Shown in pieces: positions 1 through 7,647 of a stretch of 64,000 bases of DNA. The DNA lies in assembly GCA_003169895.1 (NCBI GenBank), contig PNAE01000003.1, positions 42,455 through 106,454 of the forward strand. The letters run 5' to 3'. This stretch comes from Gemmatimonadota bacterium. GTDB lineage: Bacteria; Gemmatimonadota; Gemmatimonadetes; Gemmatimonadales; GWC2-71-9. The translations under genes were made by a program, and so were the position numbers. The notes beneath the pieces were generated by a model that was not told the DNA's origin, made no database searches, and saw nothing but the letters and a program-made list of their open reading frames with translations. Every line of letters begins with the position of its first letter. The stretch's first letter is position 1.

Positions 1-1
1 C

Positions 2-2011
2 GGCGCCAAGCGGGTACTCGTGGTGACCTTCAAGCCCGCGGTCGAGGATGCGTGGCAGACAGACCTCGAATGTCACGTGGACTTCGATGGTTGGCAGTAT
101 CTCTCCCGCAACTCCGACAATGATCCCACCAAGATTGACCGCAAGAAGCCGGTGGTCTATTTCGGCTCTTTTCAGGACCTCCTGGGGCGCGACGAGGCAG
201 GGAACATCAAACCCAAGAACGAATGGGTGCACAAGGTGAAGTGGGATCTCGTGGTGTTCGACGAATACCACTTTGGCGCGTGGCGAGAAACGGCGAAGGA
301 GCTATTTGAAGGCGAGGACGATCCGGTCGCGAAGAAGGAGACCAACCTCGAATATGCCCCTGGTCTGGAGAAGGTGAACGAGGACCTCGGCGTGCTTTCG
401 GAGAAGGAAACCGAGTTCCTTCCGATCACGACGAAGGCGTATCTCTACCTCTCAGGCACGCCATTCAAGGCGCTGGCGACCGGCGAGTTCATTGAGGAGC
501 AAATCTTCAACTGGACGTACACCGATGAACAGCGCGCCAAGGAAGAGTTCGCCGCCAGGAACCACGGTCAATGGAACCCCTACGGCGCGCTGCCGCAGAT
601 GCGCCTACTCACCTACCAGATGCCGGACGAGTTGCTGGCGATCGCGAATGCTGGCGAGTTCGACGAGTTCGACCTCACTGAGTTCTTCGCGGCCTCCGGA
701 GGGGGCAGGGGCGCGCAATTCAAGTACAAGAGCGATGTGCAAAAATGGCTGGACATCATCCGAGGCTCGTACGCACCGCAAGTGGTCGAGAACCTCAAGA
801 CCGGAACGCGACCGCCTTTCCCGTACTCTGACGTCCGGTTGTTGCCATACCTCCAGCACTCGTTCTGGTTCTTGCCGAACGTCGCCGCCTGTCACGCCAT
901 GGCGAATCTGCTGGCCGAGAGGCACAACAGGTTTTGGCGGGATTACACGGTCATCGTCGCGGCTGGTGCATCAGCGGGTGTGGGGCTCGATGCGTTGCCG
1001 CCCGTACGCACGGCCATCGCGAGCGGGTTCGAGACGAAGACTATCACGCTCTCGTGCGGCAAACTCACGACAGGTGTGACCGTTCCGCAGTGGTCCTCGA
1101 TCTTGATGCTGCGCAATCTCAAGTCGCCGGAGACCTACTTTCAGGCTGCATTTCGCGTGCAGTCGCCGTGGTCGATCAAGAATCCCAACGGCGATAATCC
1201 GAACGAGGAAGAGGTCCTCAAGCCGATCTGTTTCGTGTTCGACTTTGCGCCAACCCGTGCGCTGCGGCAACTGTCCGAGTACGGAATCGGGCTCTCACCA
1301 AACGAGAGCAATCCGGAGAACGCCGTCAAGGATCTCGTTTCGTTCCTGCCTGTTCTGGCCTATGACGGCGCCAACATGACGCAGATTGACGCGGGCGGAA
1401 TTCTTGATATCGCGATGGCGGGCACCTCGGCCACACTTCTGGCACGCAAGTGGGAGTCCGCCCTGCTGGTCAACGTGGACAACGACACACTCCGTCGCAT
1501 CTTGGACAATCCGGAAGCGATGGCGGCCGTCGAGCGCATTGAGGGGTGGCGCGCACTTGGAGACAACATCATCGAGACGATCATCAACAAGAGCGACAAG
1601 GTCAAGGAACTCAAGAACAAAGCCAACGAGCGCGACCTGACCGCGAAGCAGAAGCAGCAGCTGACGGACGAGGAGAAGGAATACAAGTCCAAGCGCAAGC
1701 TCGTCCAGGAGAAGCTGATCAAGTTTGCCACTCGCATCCCCGCGTTTATGTACTTAACGGACTTTCGCGAGAACACACTCCAGGACGTTATCACCAAGCT
1801 CGAAACGGACTTGTTTCTGACCGTCACCGGCCTGACGGTGAAGGACTTCGACCTACTCGTGCGCCTGAAGGTGTTCAACACCCTACAGATGAACCAGGCT
1901 GTCTTCGCCTTCCGCCGCTACGAGGACGCTTCCCTGCGATACACTGGAATCGAGAGCCATGAGGGCCTGACCAACTACGGGCTTTACGACACAGTGGTAG
2001 CGAGGGACTGA
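2..2011 (+). CDS. Superfamily II DEAD/DEAH-type helicase, 5'-truncated by the window edge
   Basis: The reading frame is open from base 2, so the true start lies outside the window; 669 residues are visible. The first residues read like helicase motif Ia (VLVVTFKPAV). A Walker-B variant DEYH lies at nt 260-271, an SGTP motif III at nt 452-463, a motif-V-like TTGVTVP near nt 1065-1085 and a motif-VI-like segment (QAAFRVQSPWS) at nt 1142-1174. Motif I must be upstream. A charged, coiled-coil-like stretch (nt about 1590-1720) precedes a helical C-terminal domain. This architecture is usual for the translocase subunit of restriction or phage-defence systems, but no nuclease domain is visible, so the exact system cannot be named. 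It may be cargo of the island that ends at the tRNA-Arg. The next gene is convergent. Confidence 0.8.
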   Translation, partial: GAKRVLVVTFKPAVEDAWQTDLECHVDFDGWQYLSRNSDNDPTKIDRKKPVVYFGSFQDLLGRDEAGNIKPKNEWVHKVKWDLVVFDEYHFGAWRETAKELFEGEDDPVAKKETNLEYAPGLEKVNEDLGVLSEKETEFLPITTKAYLYLSGTPFKALATGEFIEEQIFNWTYTDEQRAKEEFAARNHGQWNPYGALPQMRLLTYQMPDELLAIANAGEFDEFDLTEFFAASGGGRGAQFKYKSDVQKWLDIIRGSYAPQVVENLKTGTRPPFPYSDVRLLPYLQHSFWFLPNVAACHAMANLLAERHNRFWRDYTVIVAAGASAGVGLDALPPVRTAIASGFETKTITLSCGKLTTGVTVPQWSSILMLRNLKSPETYFQAAFRVQSPWSIKNPNGDNPNEEEVLKPICFVFDFAPTRALRQLSEYGIGLSPNESNPENAVKDLVSFLPVLAYDGANMTQIDAGGILDIAMAGTSATLLARKWESALLVNVDNDTLRRILDNPEAMAAVERIEGWRALGDNIIETIINKSDKVKELKNKANERDLTAKQKQQLTDEEKEYKSKRKLVQEKLIKFATRIPAFMYLTDFRENTLQDVITKLETDLFLTVTGLTVKDFDLLVRLKVFNTLQMNQAVFAFRRYEDASLRYTGIESHEGLTNYGLYDTVVARD

Positions 2012-2123
2012 AGGGTGGCGACAGTGCTCGCGGCTGAATTGCAGGTTGCTCCGCGCACCACGGTACAATCAATCTTCATATAACTAGCGCTTGTTACAGC
2101 TGGGAGCAACGCGTTGCGCCGGA

Positions 2124-2576
2124 CTACCGTTCCTTCTCTTTGCCTTGAAGATTGCGGTCGCGCTTCCGTTTGCCGATGACGAACACCCATACCATGCCGC
2201 CAATCGGCCCGAGAATGGCGGCCATCCCTTGTGCGTCTTTTCCGGCCAGCACCAACTCTCTGCCGATATAAATGCCGAACAGGGCAATCGCGGCGCCGAC
2301 GAGTTGGCCAAATCGCTCGCCGACAAGATTCCACGTAATGACCCGACGTTCAAGCGTTTGTCGATGGGCCGCCTGGTTTTCGGCCATCGTGAATATTCGG
2401 TCGGCTGCTCCAGGTAGTGCAGCCTCGTATTGCGCGATCTCGTGAGCATCGGGGAGCGGCCCGGCGCGAAGCGTCACCTGCCGGGCAAAGGCCATATCAG
2501 TACGATTCAGGGGGCCGTCGGAATTATTCGACTGGCCCCCCGACATTCTCTTCATGAGTCGTTTACTTCTCCCCAT
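2124..2576 (-). CDS. DUF2335 membrane protein
   Basis: A 150-residue protein matching the DUF2335 pattern: a central helix with the segment IAQYEAALPGAADRIFTMAE followed by QAAHRQ, then two hydrophobic stretches near the C-terminus (LVGAAIALFGIYIGRELVLA and AAILGPIGGMVWVFVIG), and a very basic, charged tail. It is predicted to sit in the inner membrane with both ends in the cytoplasm. The family has no established function. It is the second gene of a pair: its start overlaps the end of the small upstream gene by 14 nt, which suggests translational coupling. DUF2335 genes are often found in accessory regions, in keeping with the neighbouring helicase and integrase. Confidence 0.75.
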   Translation of the reverse strand: MGRSKRLMKRMSGGQSNNSDGPLNRTDMAFARQVTLRAGPLPDAHEIAQYEAALPGAADRIFTMAENQAAHRQTLERRVITWNLVGERFGQLVGAAIALFGIYIGRELVLAGKDAQGMAAILGPIGGMVWVFVIGKRKRDRNLQGKEKER

Positions 2577-2778
2577 GTACCTTGCTGTAGCATTCCGTCG
2601 CGTGGGCTAGATCGTCTCCGACCGAGTACCAGTCTTCCTTCGTCGCCCGGCGGTCTGCGTCTTCTCCGCTACGGGACTCATTGTAGCTATGGTCTCCTAG
2701 AGTGCCCGAAATGTCGAGCGTCCTCGCGAGCCCCGACCACCAGGATGGGTCCGCATAGAGAAAGTCACTTCGTCCCAT
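2563..2778 (-). CDS. Small conserved protein paired with the DUF2335 gene
   Basis: A 71-residue acidic protein. The start at 2778 was chosen because AGGAGG lies 5 nt upstream on the minus strand; the longer upstream reading has no such site and an arginine-rich, unlikely leader. The sequence begins with an FLYADPSWWSG motif followed by a polar stretch and ends with EDWYSVGDDLAHATE. I recognise this as a widespread small hypothetical family (FLYA.PS...G..R..D.G, then DW..VG.DL) that I associate with DUF2335 genes. No function is known. It is transcribed first in the two-gene unit. A promoter should lie in 2779-3012, which it shares divergently with the gene at 3013. Confidence 0.65.
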   Translation of the reverse strand: MGRSDFLYADPSWWSGLARTLDISGTLGDHSYNESRSGEDADRRATKEDWYSVGDDLAHATECYSKVHGEK

Positions 2779-3012
2779 AGTTCCTCCTTGACGGCGCACA
2801 CTCAAACGTGGGCCTAAGCTGCGCGCGGAACGACGTTTCCGCAATCCGGGAGACGCCCCATACAACCCGCGCTAGACACTTCGACAGCGGCCGACGTTTC
2901 AGCAAGATACGTACCGAAACTCCCAACTTCAAGGCACGAGCAGTCCAACGACGGATCGGCTTGCGAGCGAACAAGATGTTAGTTACAGTATGTATCTAAC
3001 CTGCTCACTGAG

Positions 3013-3402
3013 ATGAATCTGTCGCGACCCTACAAGCCTGACCCGGCCATCGCAGTTGTCTTCGGGCGTCCGCCAAGCACGGAACTCAGTGGCATTCTCG
3101 GCGACGAGGATGCGCGATTCCTGCCAAATCCGCCTGACCCAAGCGAAGGGATGACGCTGCGCAAGCGGGTCCGAGGAAAGTGGTACTGGCGGAGACTCCG
3201 CGACTCAGACGAAGTCTCACAAGCCGAAGCCGCTGCGTTTCTGAGAGTCAGCCGAATGCAGGTCAACAGATGGGTTCGCGCGCCCAAGCTCCGCGACACA
3301 AAGGTGCTTGGCACCTCTCGGATTCTTGTGCGTGAGCTGTTGCGCTTCGCGAAGGCTGAAGGAATTGCGTTACGCCCGAAAGGCACTTGGCTTGTCGGCT
3401 AG
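3013..3402 (+). CDS. Putative helix-turn-helix DNA-binding protein
   Basis: A 129-residue protein. Its middle (residues about 72-95, SQAEAAAFLRVSRMQVNRWV) reads as a helix-turn-helix of the MerR/excisionase style, in which the second helix is followed by a basic wing (APKLRDTKVLGTSRILV). The N-terminal 60 residues are proline-rich and unlike anything I recognise. It stands at the left side of the replicon-like block and directly precedes the unknown gene at 3425, so it may regulate that block or act as a recombination directionality factor. The ATG at 3013 has only a weak Shine-Dalgarno, so the start is uncertain. Confidence 0.55.
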   Translation: MNLSRPYKPDPAIAVVFGRPPSTELSGILGDEDARFLPNPPDPSEGMTLRKRVRGKWYWRRLRDSDEVSQAEAAAFLRVSRMQVNRWVRAPKLRDTKVLGTSRILVRELLRFAKAEGIALRPKGTWLVG

Positions 3403-3424
3403 ACCGTCAAACGCGGAGGACTTC

Positions 3425-4507
3425 ATGCCAGCTATACCGAATGACAATGGGCCATCGCCTCACCGCTGGATCTTCCTGCGCGCAATCGCACGCAATGACC
3501 AGCGCGCTAGGGGATACTTCGAACTCAACGAGGGCAACCTCGTTCGCATTCCCTACGAAGTGGTCCACGCACCGTCGTTCGCCATCTACGCCACCGACGC
3601 GATGCAGCGGCGGTTGCATCGAATGCTCAACGTGCGGAGGCGACCTGATCGCAGCATACTGTTTTCCAAGGGCATTGCGTTCGGGAGCGACGGCGTTGGC
3701 CGCCCCTATGACCGCTGGATCGACACGTTGCCACCTCAACTCCAACGCCAGCTACTGAAAGCCAAACCGTCGTCGATTGCTGAATCCGGTGAATTCCGGC
3801 GGGTCGTCTTGCTCTGCCAAGACAACAAGCTAATTGGCGTTTCGGCGTTCGGGCCGTTCTTCAATATGTACATGAGGGAAGCGCGCGGCATTCAACCAGC
3901 GCCAGTGCGTCTTGCCATGTTGGTCGGTCTAATCGCGACCGCTTTCGAGGATCCGGAACGGCTGTGGTACACAGATGCTGCGCAGGGCGAGAAGCCGTAT
4001 TCCAGACTCATCTCACACGCGGCCGAACTCCGTGCTCACCATAGCGAGCCAAAGATTCGCTTGGCGGAAACGGTCATCCGCCTCGCCATGCTTGCTGCGT
4101 TGCCAAACGTGCTGGACTCACTACCGGCCGATCCGGGCCCAGGCGTCGAGCGCGAGGCGTGCCGCCGATTGGCCGAGACCGTGGTCGAGGAGCTATATCC
4201 GTTCCGAGGCGACGATGACTGGGAAGGCTCGCCGGTGACCGACGGATATCATGAGGTCCTTACCCGAACTTTGCTGGCATGGCCAGGAAGTGACCGTGAG
4301 CTTCTCTTGGACCGGGCGGGCGAACCGGGACAACATCCCACACTCCACCGACTGCATGCCGTTGTGCGCGCACGATTCACGCCCGACCAGATGTGTGCGG
4401 TGATGATGCCATGGTGGGGAATCCCGCCCATGGATTCGGCCGAGGCGAAACGCTTGAAAATCCATCGCCATAGGGCGCACGTGCGTCTCGCCGCCAGCGG
4501 TGTCTAG
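3425..4507 (+). CDS. Hypothetical protein of the integrated element
   Basis: A 360-residue protein with no domain I recognise. The ATG at 3425 was chosen because GGAGGA stands 5 nt upstream; a longer reading from 3308 would overlap the previous gene and encode a cysteine-rich, atypical leader. The sequence is soluble-looking, with alternating charged helices and no signal peptide or membrane segment. The centre has an FNMYMREARGIQ segment followed by a hydrophobic helix (PVRLAMLVGLIATAF). It lies between a helix-turn-helix gene and a terminator-like hairpin, and its codon choice is less GC-biased than that of the chromosomal genes to the right, consistent with acquired DNA. Confidence 0.6.
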   Translation: MPAIPNDNGPSPHRWIFLRAIARNDQRARGYFELNEGNLVRIPYEVVHAPSFAIYATDAMQRRLHRMLNVRRRPDRSILFSKGIAFGSDGVGRPYDRWIDTLPPQLQRQLLKAKPSSIAESGEFRRVVLLCQDNKLIGVSAFGPFFNMYMREARGIQPAPVRLAMLVGLIATAFEDPERLWYTDAAQGEKPYSRLISHAAELRAHHSEPKIRLAETVIRLAMLAALPNVLDSLPADPGPGVEREACRRLAETVVEELYPFRGDDDWEGSPVTDGYHEVLTRTLLAWPGSDRELLLDRAGEPGQHPTLHRLHAVVRARFTPDQMCAVMMPWWGIPPMDSAEAKRLKIHRHRAHVRLAASGV

Positions 4508-4548
4508 GGGGGTCTGTAACCTTTTCGGCGTTTGAGGGGACATAAGTG

Positions 4549-4578
4549 AAGGGCTCGGCCACGTCGGCCGGGCCCTTT
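4549..4578 (+). terminator. Rho-independent terminator-like hairpin
   Basis: The arms GGGCTCGGCC (4551-4560) and GGCCGGGCCC (4566-4575) can pair with one G-U, with loop acgtc, followed by a short T run. It lies 44 nt after the stop of the preceding gene and before the ribosome-binding site of the next, so it probably separates two transcripts. Confidence 0.55.
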
Positions 4579-4622
4579 GTGCTTTCCGTGAGCGCGAACC
4601 CTTTCGACCGCAAGGAGGACAT

Positions 4623-4880
4623 GTGCGGGTAGCAAACAACAGGGCAGGCAGCTGCCCGGATTCCCAATCGCCGGTCTCGCAACTGCTATCCGAGGCGGCA
4701 ACGGACCAAATACGAAAGGCGATGCGGTTGATGCGCCATCTGCTTGAATACGGATCGCTCGGTGTCGACGACCACCACGATGTCCGCACGGCGGCCGAAG
4801 GGCTCGCCTGCGCTCTCCGTGAATTCGCGCGACAGCGCTTGCGGCTTGGCGCCGCGTATCGCAACCGGCGGACACTATGA
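4623..4880 (+). CDS. Small hypothetical protein
   Basis: An 85-residue basic, helical protein starting at GTG. The start is set by AAGGAGGA just upstream; an ATG at 4620 in another frame stops after three codons. The sequence has no motif I recognise; the middle contains DQIRKAMRLMRHLLEYG, an amphipathic helix. Its stop overlaps the start of the following gene (ATGA at 4877-4880), so the two are probably translationally coupled. It belongs to the block of small genes before the Rep gene; a role in replication or copy control is possible but nothing in the sequence shows it. Confidence 0.45.
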   Translation: MRVANNRAGSCPDSQSPVSQLLSEAATDQIRKAMRLMRHLLEYGSLGVDDHHDVRTAAEGLACALREFARQRLRLGAAYRNRRTL

Positions 4881-5065
4881 CGCGCCCACGCGAAACGTAC
4901 AAACCATTGGGGGGACAAATGCGAGACACTGAACTGGACCTGGATTCGCCAGAGTCGGAAGACCTGCTTGGAGCAATCGCGGCGCTACTTGATGACCCAG
5001 ACATTCCGGACAGCGAGCTACGCAAGGAACTCAGGGCGCTGTTGTTCGACGACGACGAGGAATGA
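4877..5065 (+). CDS. Small acidic hypothetical protein
   Basis: A 62-residue, very acidic protein (ends in LLFDDDEE) with one leucine-rich helix (LLGAIAALLDDP). The start at 4877 gives an ATGA overlap with the previous gene. An internal ATG at 4919 also has a good Shine-Dalgarno (GGGGGGAC) and would give a 48-residue protein, so either may be used. No domain is recognised. It is followed by about 420 nt without a gene, directly before the Rep gene. Confidence 0.45.
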   Translation: MTRPRETYKPLGGQMRDTELDLDSPESEDLLGAIAALLDDPDIPDSELRKELRALLFDDDEE

Positions 5066-5487
5066 CCGGCGCGTAACACGGAAGTCCCAAGGGCGTGCAG
5101 CCGGGTTGCGACAACTCCCGAGCTGTATGGGCGGCATACCGGAGGATCGGTCTGCCTGGGGCGTCCCGGACCCGCCATAGGTAATCCGGGCGCCGCCCCA
5201 CTAAAAGTTGTCCGGGGTGTGCCGAGGGGCGGAGCCCCTCGCGCCCTGACACAAACGCAGCGCGCGCATCACAAGACCGGCAAGATCGGCGTGCGCATGC
5301 TCAGTACCGGGCGAACCATTGGAGCCTGACCGGCGACCCGAGCCTAGAACGGCTCCTCAGCGGCAGGCAGAGTCCCTTCGACAGGGAACCGCTGTTCCAT
5401 GATTCGCTCGCAAGTGCCAACGCAGAAGGCGACACACTGCGGGGGCAGACTTGAAGCCCCCGCGGTATGTCCAGGAGTGAGAGAGCA
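5066..5487 (+). other. Non-coding stretch upstream of rep, candidate replication origin
   Basis: I see no gene here. The most structured part is a perfect 7-bp hairpin with a 3-nt loop (GAGGGGC at 5224-5230, GCCCCTC at 5234-5240). HUH-type Rep proteins nick within or beside a hairpin, and their double-strand origin often lies just upstream of the rep gene, so this is a plausible origin. The nick site cannot be identified by eye. Confidence 0.3.
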
Positions 5488-6054
5488 ATGACCGATGCGG
5501 CACGGGAAACTACAAGGCGGAAGCGAGTTCACGCGGAATGGGCCGAATGGTTGGGGAGCCTTCCATGGGACCACTACGCAACGCTCACCTTCGACGGGAA
5601 GTCTGATCGCGCGCGAAAGGAAGCAAAGTTGAGCGGCCCCTCGAAGCGCACCCTGGACGAGAAGCCAATCCAAATCGGCCCCGATGCCGCACGTGGAATG
5701 TTCAACTACTGGGTGCGCCGCCTGACACAGGATGCAGGACTGCCGTTGTTCTGGTTTGTCGTTTTGGAAGACGGCGCTCTTCTCGGTCGCATCCACATCC
5801 ACTGCCTCATCGGGAACACCCGAGAGTTGTTGATCGAAACACTATCCGCGAGATGGAAATTCGGATTCTCCCGCATCAGCCTGTACGACCCAAAGCGTGA
5901 TGCGAAGCGGTACGTCACGAAATATGTCGTCAAGGCGCTGACTCAATACGACATGTCACCCAATCTCGAACGCGCGTTGGCCGCCCGCGCAATACAACAA
6001 TACGCGTTCCGCAAACCAAAGCGCGATCACACCAACGGAGGAGAACATGGTTGA
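5488..6054 (+). CDS. HUH-type rolling-circle replication initiator (Rep)
   Basis: A protein of about 188 residues with the three motifs of HUH single-strand nucleases in the right order: motif 1 HYATLTF (nt about 5575-5595), motif 2 GRIHIHCLIG with two metal-binding histidines (nt 5785-5814), and motif 3 KRYVTKYVVKAL carrying the candidate nicking tyrosines (nt about 5908-5943). It should cut one DNA strand at an origin and remain attached through a tyrosine, starting rolling-circle replication. ATG 5488 has AGGAG upstream; ATG 5467 is the alternative. There is no helicase domain, so it resembles Reps of small plasmids, filamentous phages or integrative elements. The next gene overlaps its 3' end by 8 nt. 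Finding a Rep next to a tyrosine integrase suggests an element that can both integrate and replicate. Confidence 0.75.
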   Translation: MTDAARETTRRKRVHAEWAEWLGSLPWDHYATLTFDGKSDRARKEAKLSGPSKRTLDEKPIQIGPDAARGMFNYWVRRLTQDAGLPLFWFVVLEDGALLGRIHIHCLIGNTRELLIETLSARWKFGFSRISLYDPKRDAKRYVTKYVVKALTQYDMSPNLERALAARAIQQYAFRKPKRDHTNGGEHG

Positions 6055-6454
6055 CCACAACGAGGTTCCGAAGGGATTTGTCACGCTGTCCGATCCGGAA
6101 GCACATGCCCGTCAGTTCATCATCGTCGATGCCGACAAATGGCAGCCAGGATACATCGTCGTCTATCACGGTTCGAGGGAGTGGAAAAGTGCCACAGGTG
6201 AGCTTCATCGCGTTCATACCGTCGCGATGGAGCCGGATGATGGCGGCGCACTCTCGGCCATCTGGGGGACGGTGAAACTCGACCGCCTCTTCAAGCTGGT
6301 GTCCGTCGGTGAACGTGTGTTCCTGCGGTACGACGGCAAGGCTCCTCATCCGACGCTCCCGACCCAACATGTCCATCAATGGACGGTCGCACGGGCGACA
6401 ACTGACGCGGATCCTGCCTCGGTGATGCCGGTATCCGCAGGATCGCTGCTCTAG
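6047..6454 (+). CDS. Hypothetical protein coupled to Rep
   Basis: A 135-residue protein overlapping the Rep gene by 8 nt, with GGAGGAG 4 nt before its ATG; strong co-translation is likely. The sequence is beta-rich (FIIVDADKWQPGYIVVYHG, VSVGERVFLRYDGK) with no signal peptide or cysteines. Small beta-barrel proteins after Rep are often single-strand-DNA-binding proteins in rolling-circle elements, but I see no OB-fold signature and offer this only as a possibility. Confidence 0.55.
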   Translation: MVDHNEVPKGFVTLSDPEAHARQFIIVDADKWQPGYIVVYHGSREWKSATGELHRVHTVAMEPDDGGALSAIWGTVKLDRLFKLVSVGERVFLRYDGKAPHPTLPTQHVHQWTVARATTDADPASVMPVSAGSLL

Positions 6455-6493
6455 GTCCCCGCAGGGGAGGAGCATTGGGGTGTCCCATAGGCC

Positions 6494-6519
6494 GATCCGG
6501 TCCGCGGCATGACCGGATC
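6494..6519. promoter_or_regulatory. Perfect 9-bp inverted repeat before the HTH gene
   Basis: GATCCGGTC (6494-6502) and GACCGGATC (6511-6519) are exact reverse complements separated by 8 nt. They lie about 50 nt upstream of the helix-turn-helix gene at 6567. The repeat could be an operator for that protein (18-nt core, two half-sites on the same helical face), a single-strand origin hairpin, or a terminator without a T run. Confidence 0.4.
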
Positions 6520-6566
6520 GTTACCGGAGAGAGTCCGGTTTCCGTCCGGGTTGAGCGCGGTGGCAA

Positions 6567-7235
6567 GTGGAGGATTGGTTGACCAAACGTAGAAGTAAGC
6601 CGCCTGCTGACCCCAAGAGGAAGCGAGCTGGGGGTCAGCGGGTTCACCAGGAGAAGATCGACAAGATGATCGCCCTACGACTCCAAGGGTTCAGCTATCC
6701 GGAAATCGCGACGCGTGTTGGGTGCAGCGTGAGGACCGTTCAGCGGTACGTCAGGCACGTACAGCCGCGACTTCACATTCCGACTGCCGGTGATCAGCTG
6801 ACCGTCGATGCCGGACAGCTCCGGGCAACGCTGTTGAAGAAGTTCGTCGGTGATCTGTTCCATGATCGAGCATTGCGCCAGCTGACGCTCACCTGGAAAC
6901 AGGTCAGTCGGGACTCGTACGACGCGATCTTCGGCGGACCTGTCTCCACCCGGTTCATGGTGGAGGCAGAGCGACTCTTTCAAGTCGCGTTGCGTGAGAT
7001 GGGATCGGAGATGCTTCAACTGTTGGGCAACGACGCCACGACGCAACAGCGGTTCGTGTGGGACACCATTGGAGCTCCTCGCACCGACTACGAACGCTGG
7101 TTGTACATCAAGCAGAATTGGGGAAGCGGGTTCAACGAGACCGGCGAGGATTGGCGCCCGAGGCGAGAGCGCTCGGTGCAGGAATCGAAAGAGGTAGATG
7201 ACCTGTGGCGTCGTCACGGGGAATTCGGCGGATGA
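6567..7235 (+). CDS. Helix-turn-helix protein of the integrated element
   Basis: A 222-residue protein. After a lysine/arginine-rich N-terminus comes a resolvase/sigma-factor-like helix-turn-helix (KMIALRLQGFSYPEIATRVG then SVRTVQRYVRHV, residues about 32-67). The remaining 150 residues are helical and unrecognised. A TTG at 6579 has GGAGGA at ideal spacing and may be the real start, giving 218 residues. It overlaps the next gene by 38 nt, and the three genes 6567-8807 form one operon ending in the integrase. A transcriptional regulator of the element is the most likely role. Confidence 0.6.
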   Translation: MEDWLTKRRSKPPADPKRKRAGGQRVHQEKIDKMIALRLQGFSYPEIATRVGCSVRTVQRYVRHVQPRLHIPTAGDQLTVDAGQLRATLLKKFVGDLFHDRALRQLTLTWKQVSRDSYDAIFGGPVSTRFMVEAERLFQVALREMGSEMLQLLGNDATTQQRFVWDTIGAPRTDYERWLYIKQNWGSGFNETGEDWRPRRERSVQESKEVDDLWRRHGEFGG

Positions 7236-7647
7236 CCTTCATTCGCCTTGGATACCCGAGCCCGAACCTCCTTCCGTGACCCGCCAGGAGTTTTTCGGCA
7301 AATGGGAAACCCTCCGGGAGGACTGGTCCCGGAGGGGTTTCATCGCCCCGGCCGGTCCGCTGGTCGGTGAACTTCTCGCCGACCTTGAGGCGGTAGCGCG
7401 GGACGAGGGAATGGAACTCCTGACCCTCACGCAAGCCGCGCTGCGAAGCGGTTTCAGCCGTGATACGCTCGGCAGAATGGTGGCTTCCGGGGCACTGCAA
7501 AACATGGGTAGAAAGAACGCGCCAAGGGTCCGGGCGGTCGATCTGCCCCGAAAGGCGTTGCGTCCGGCCTCCCGCATATCCCAAGTTCAAGATGCTTCCC
7601 GGCAATCGGCGCGGGCGTCACACAAGACGCCAAGAGGAGGCGAGTAA
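7198..7647 (+). CDS. Small HTH protein directly before the integrase (possible excisionase)
   Basis: A 149-residue protein whose stop codon shares its last base with the integrase start (TAATG at 7645-7649). Residues about 75-105 (TLTQAALRSGFSRDTLGRMV then ASGALQNMG) fit an excisionase/MerR-like winged helix-turn-helix, in which a site-specific second helix is followed by a short strand. Proteins of this type beside integrases usually bend the attachment site and steer excision. The C-terminal 35 residues are basic and low in complexity. Start position uncertain; an internal start is possible because the first 35 residues overlap the previous gene. Confidence 0.55.
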   Translation: MTCGVVTGNSADDLHSPWIPEPEPPSVTRQEFFGKWETLREDWSRRGFIAPAGPLVGELLADLEAVARDEGMELLTLTQAALRSGFSRDTLGRMVASGALQNMGRKNAPRVRAVDLPRKALRPASRISQVQDASRQSARASHKTPRGGE

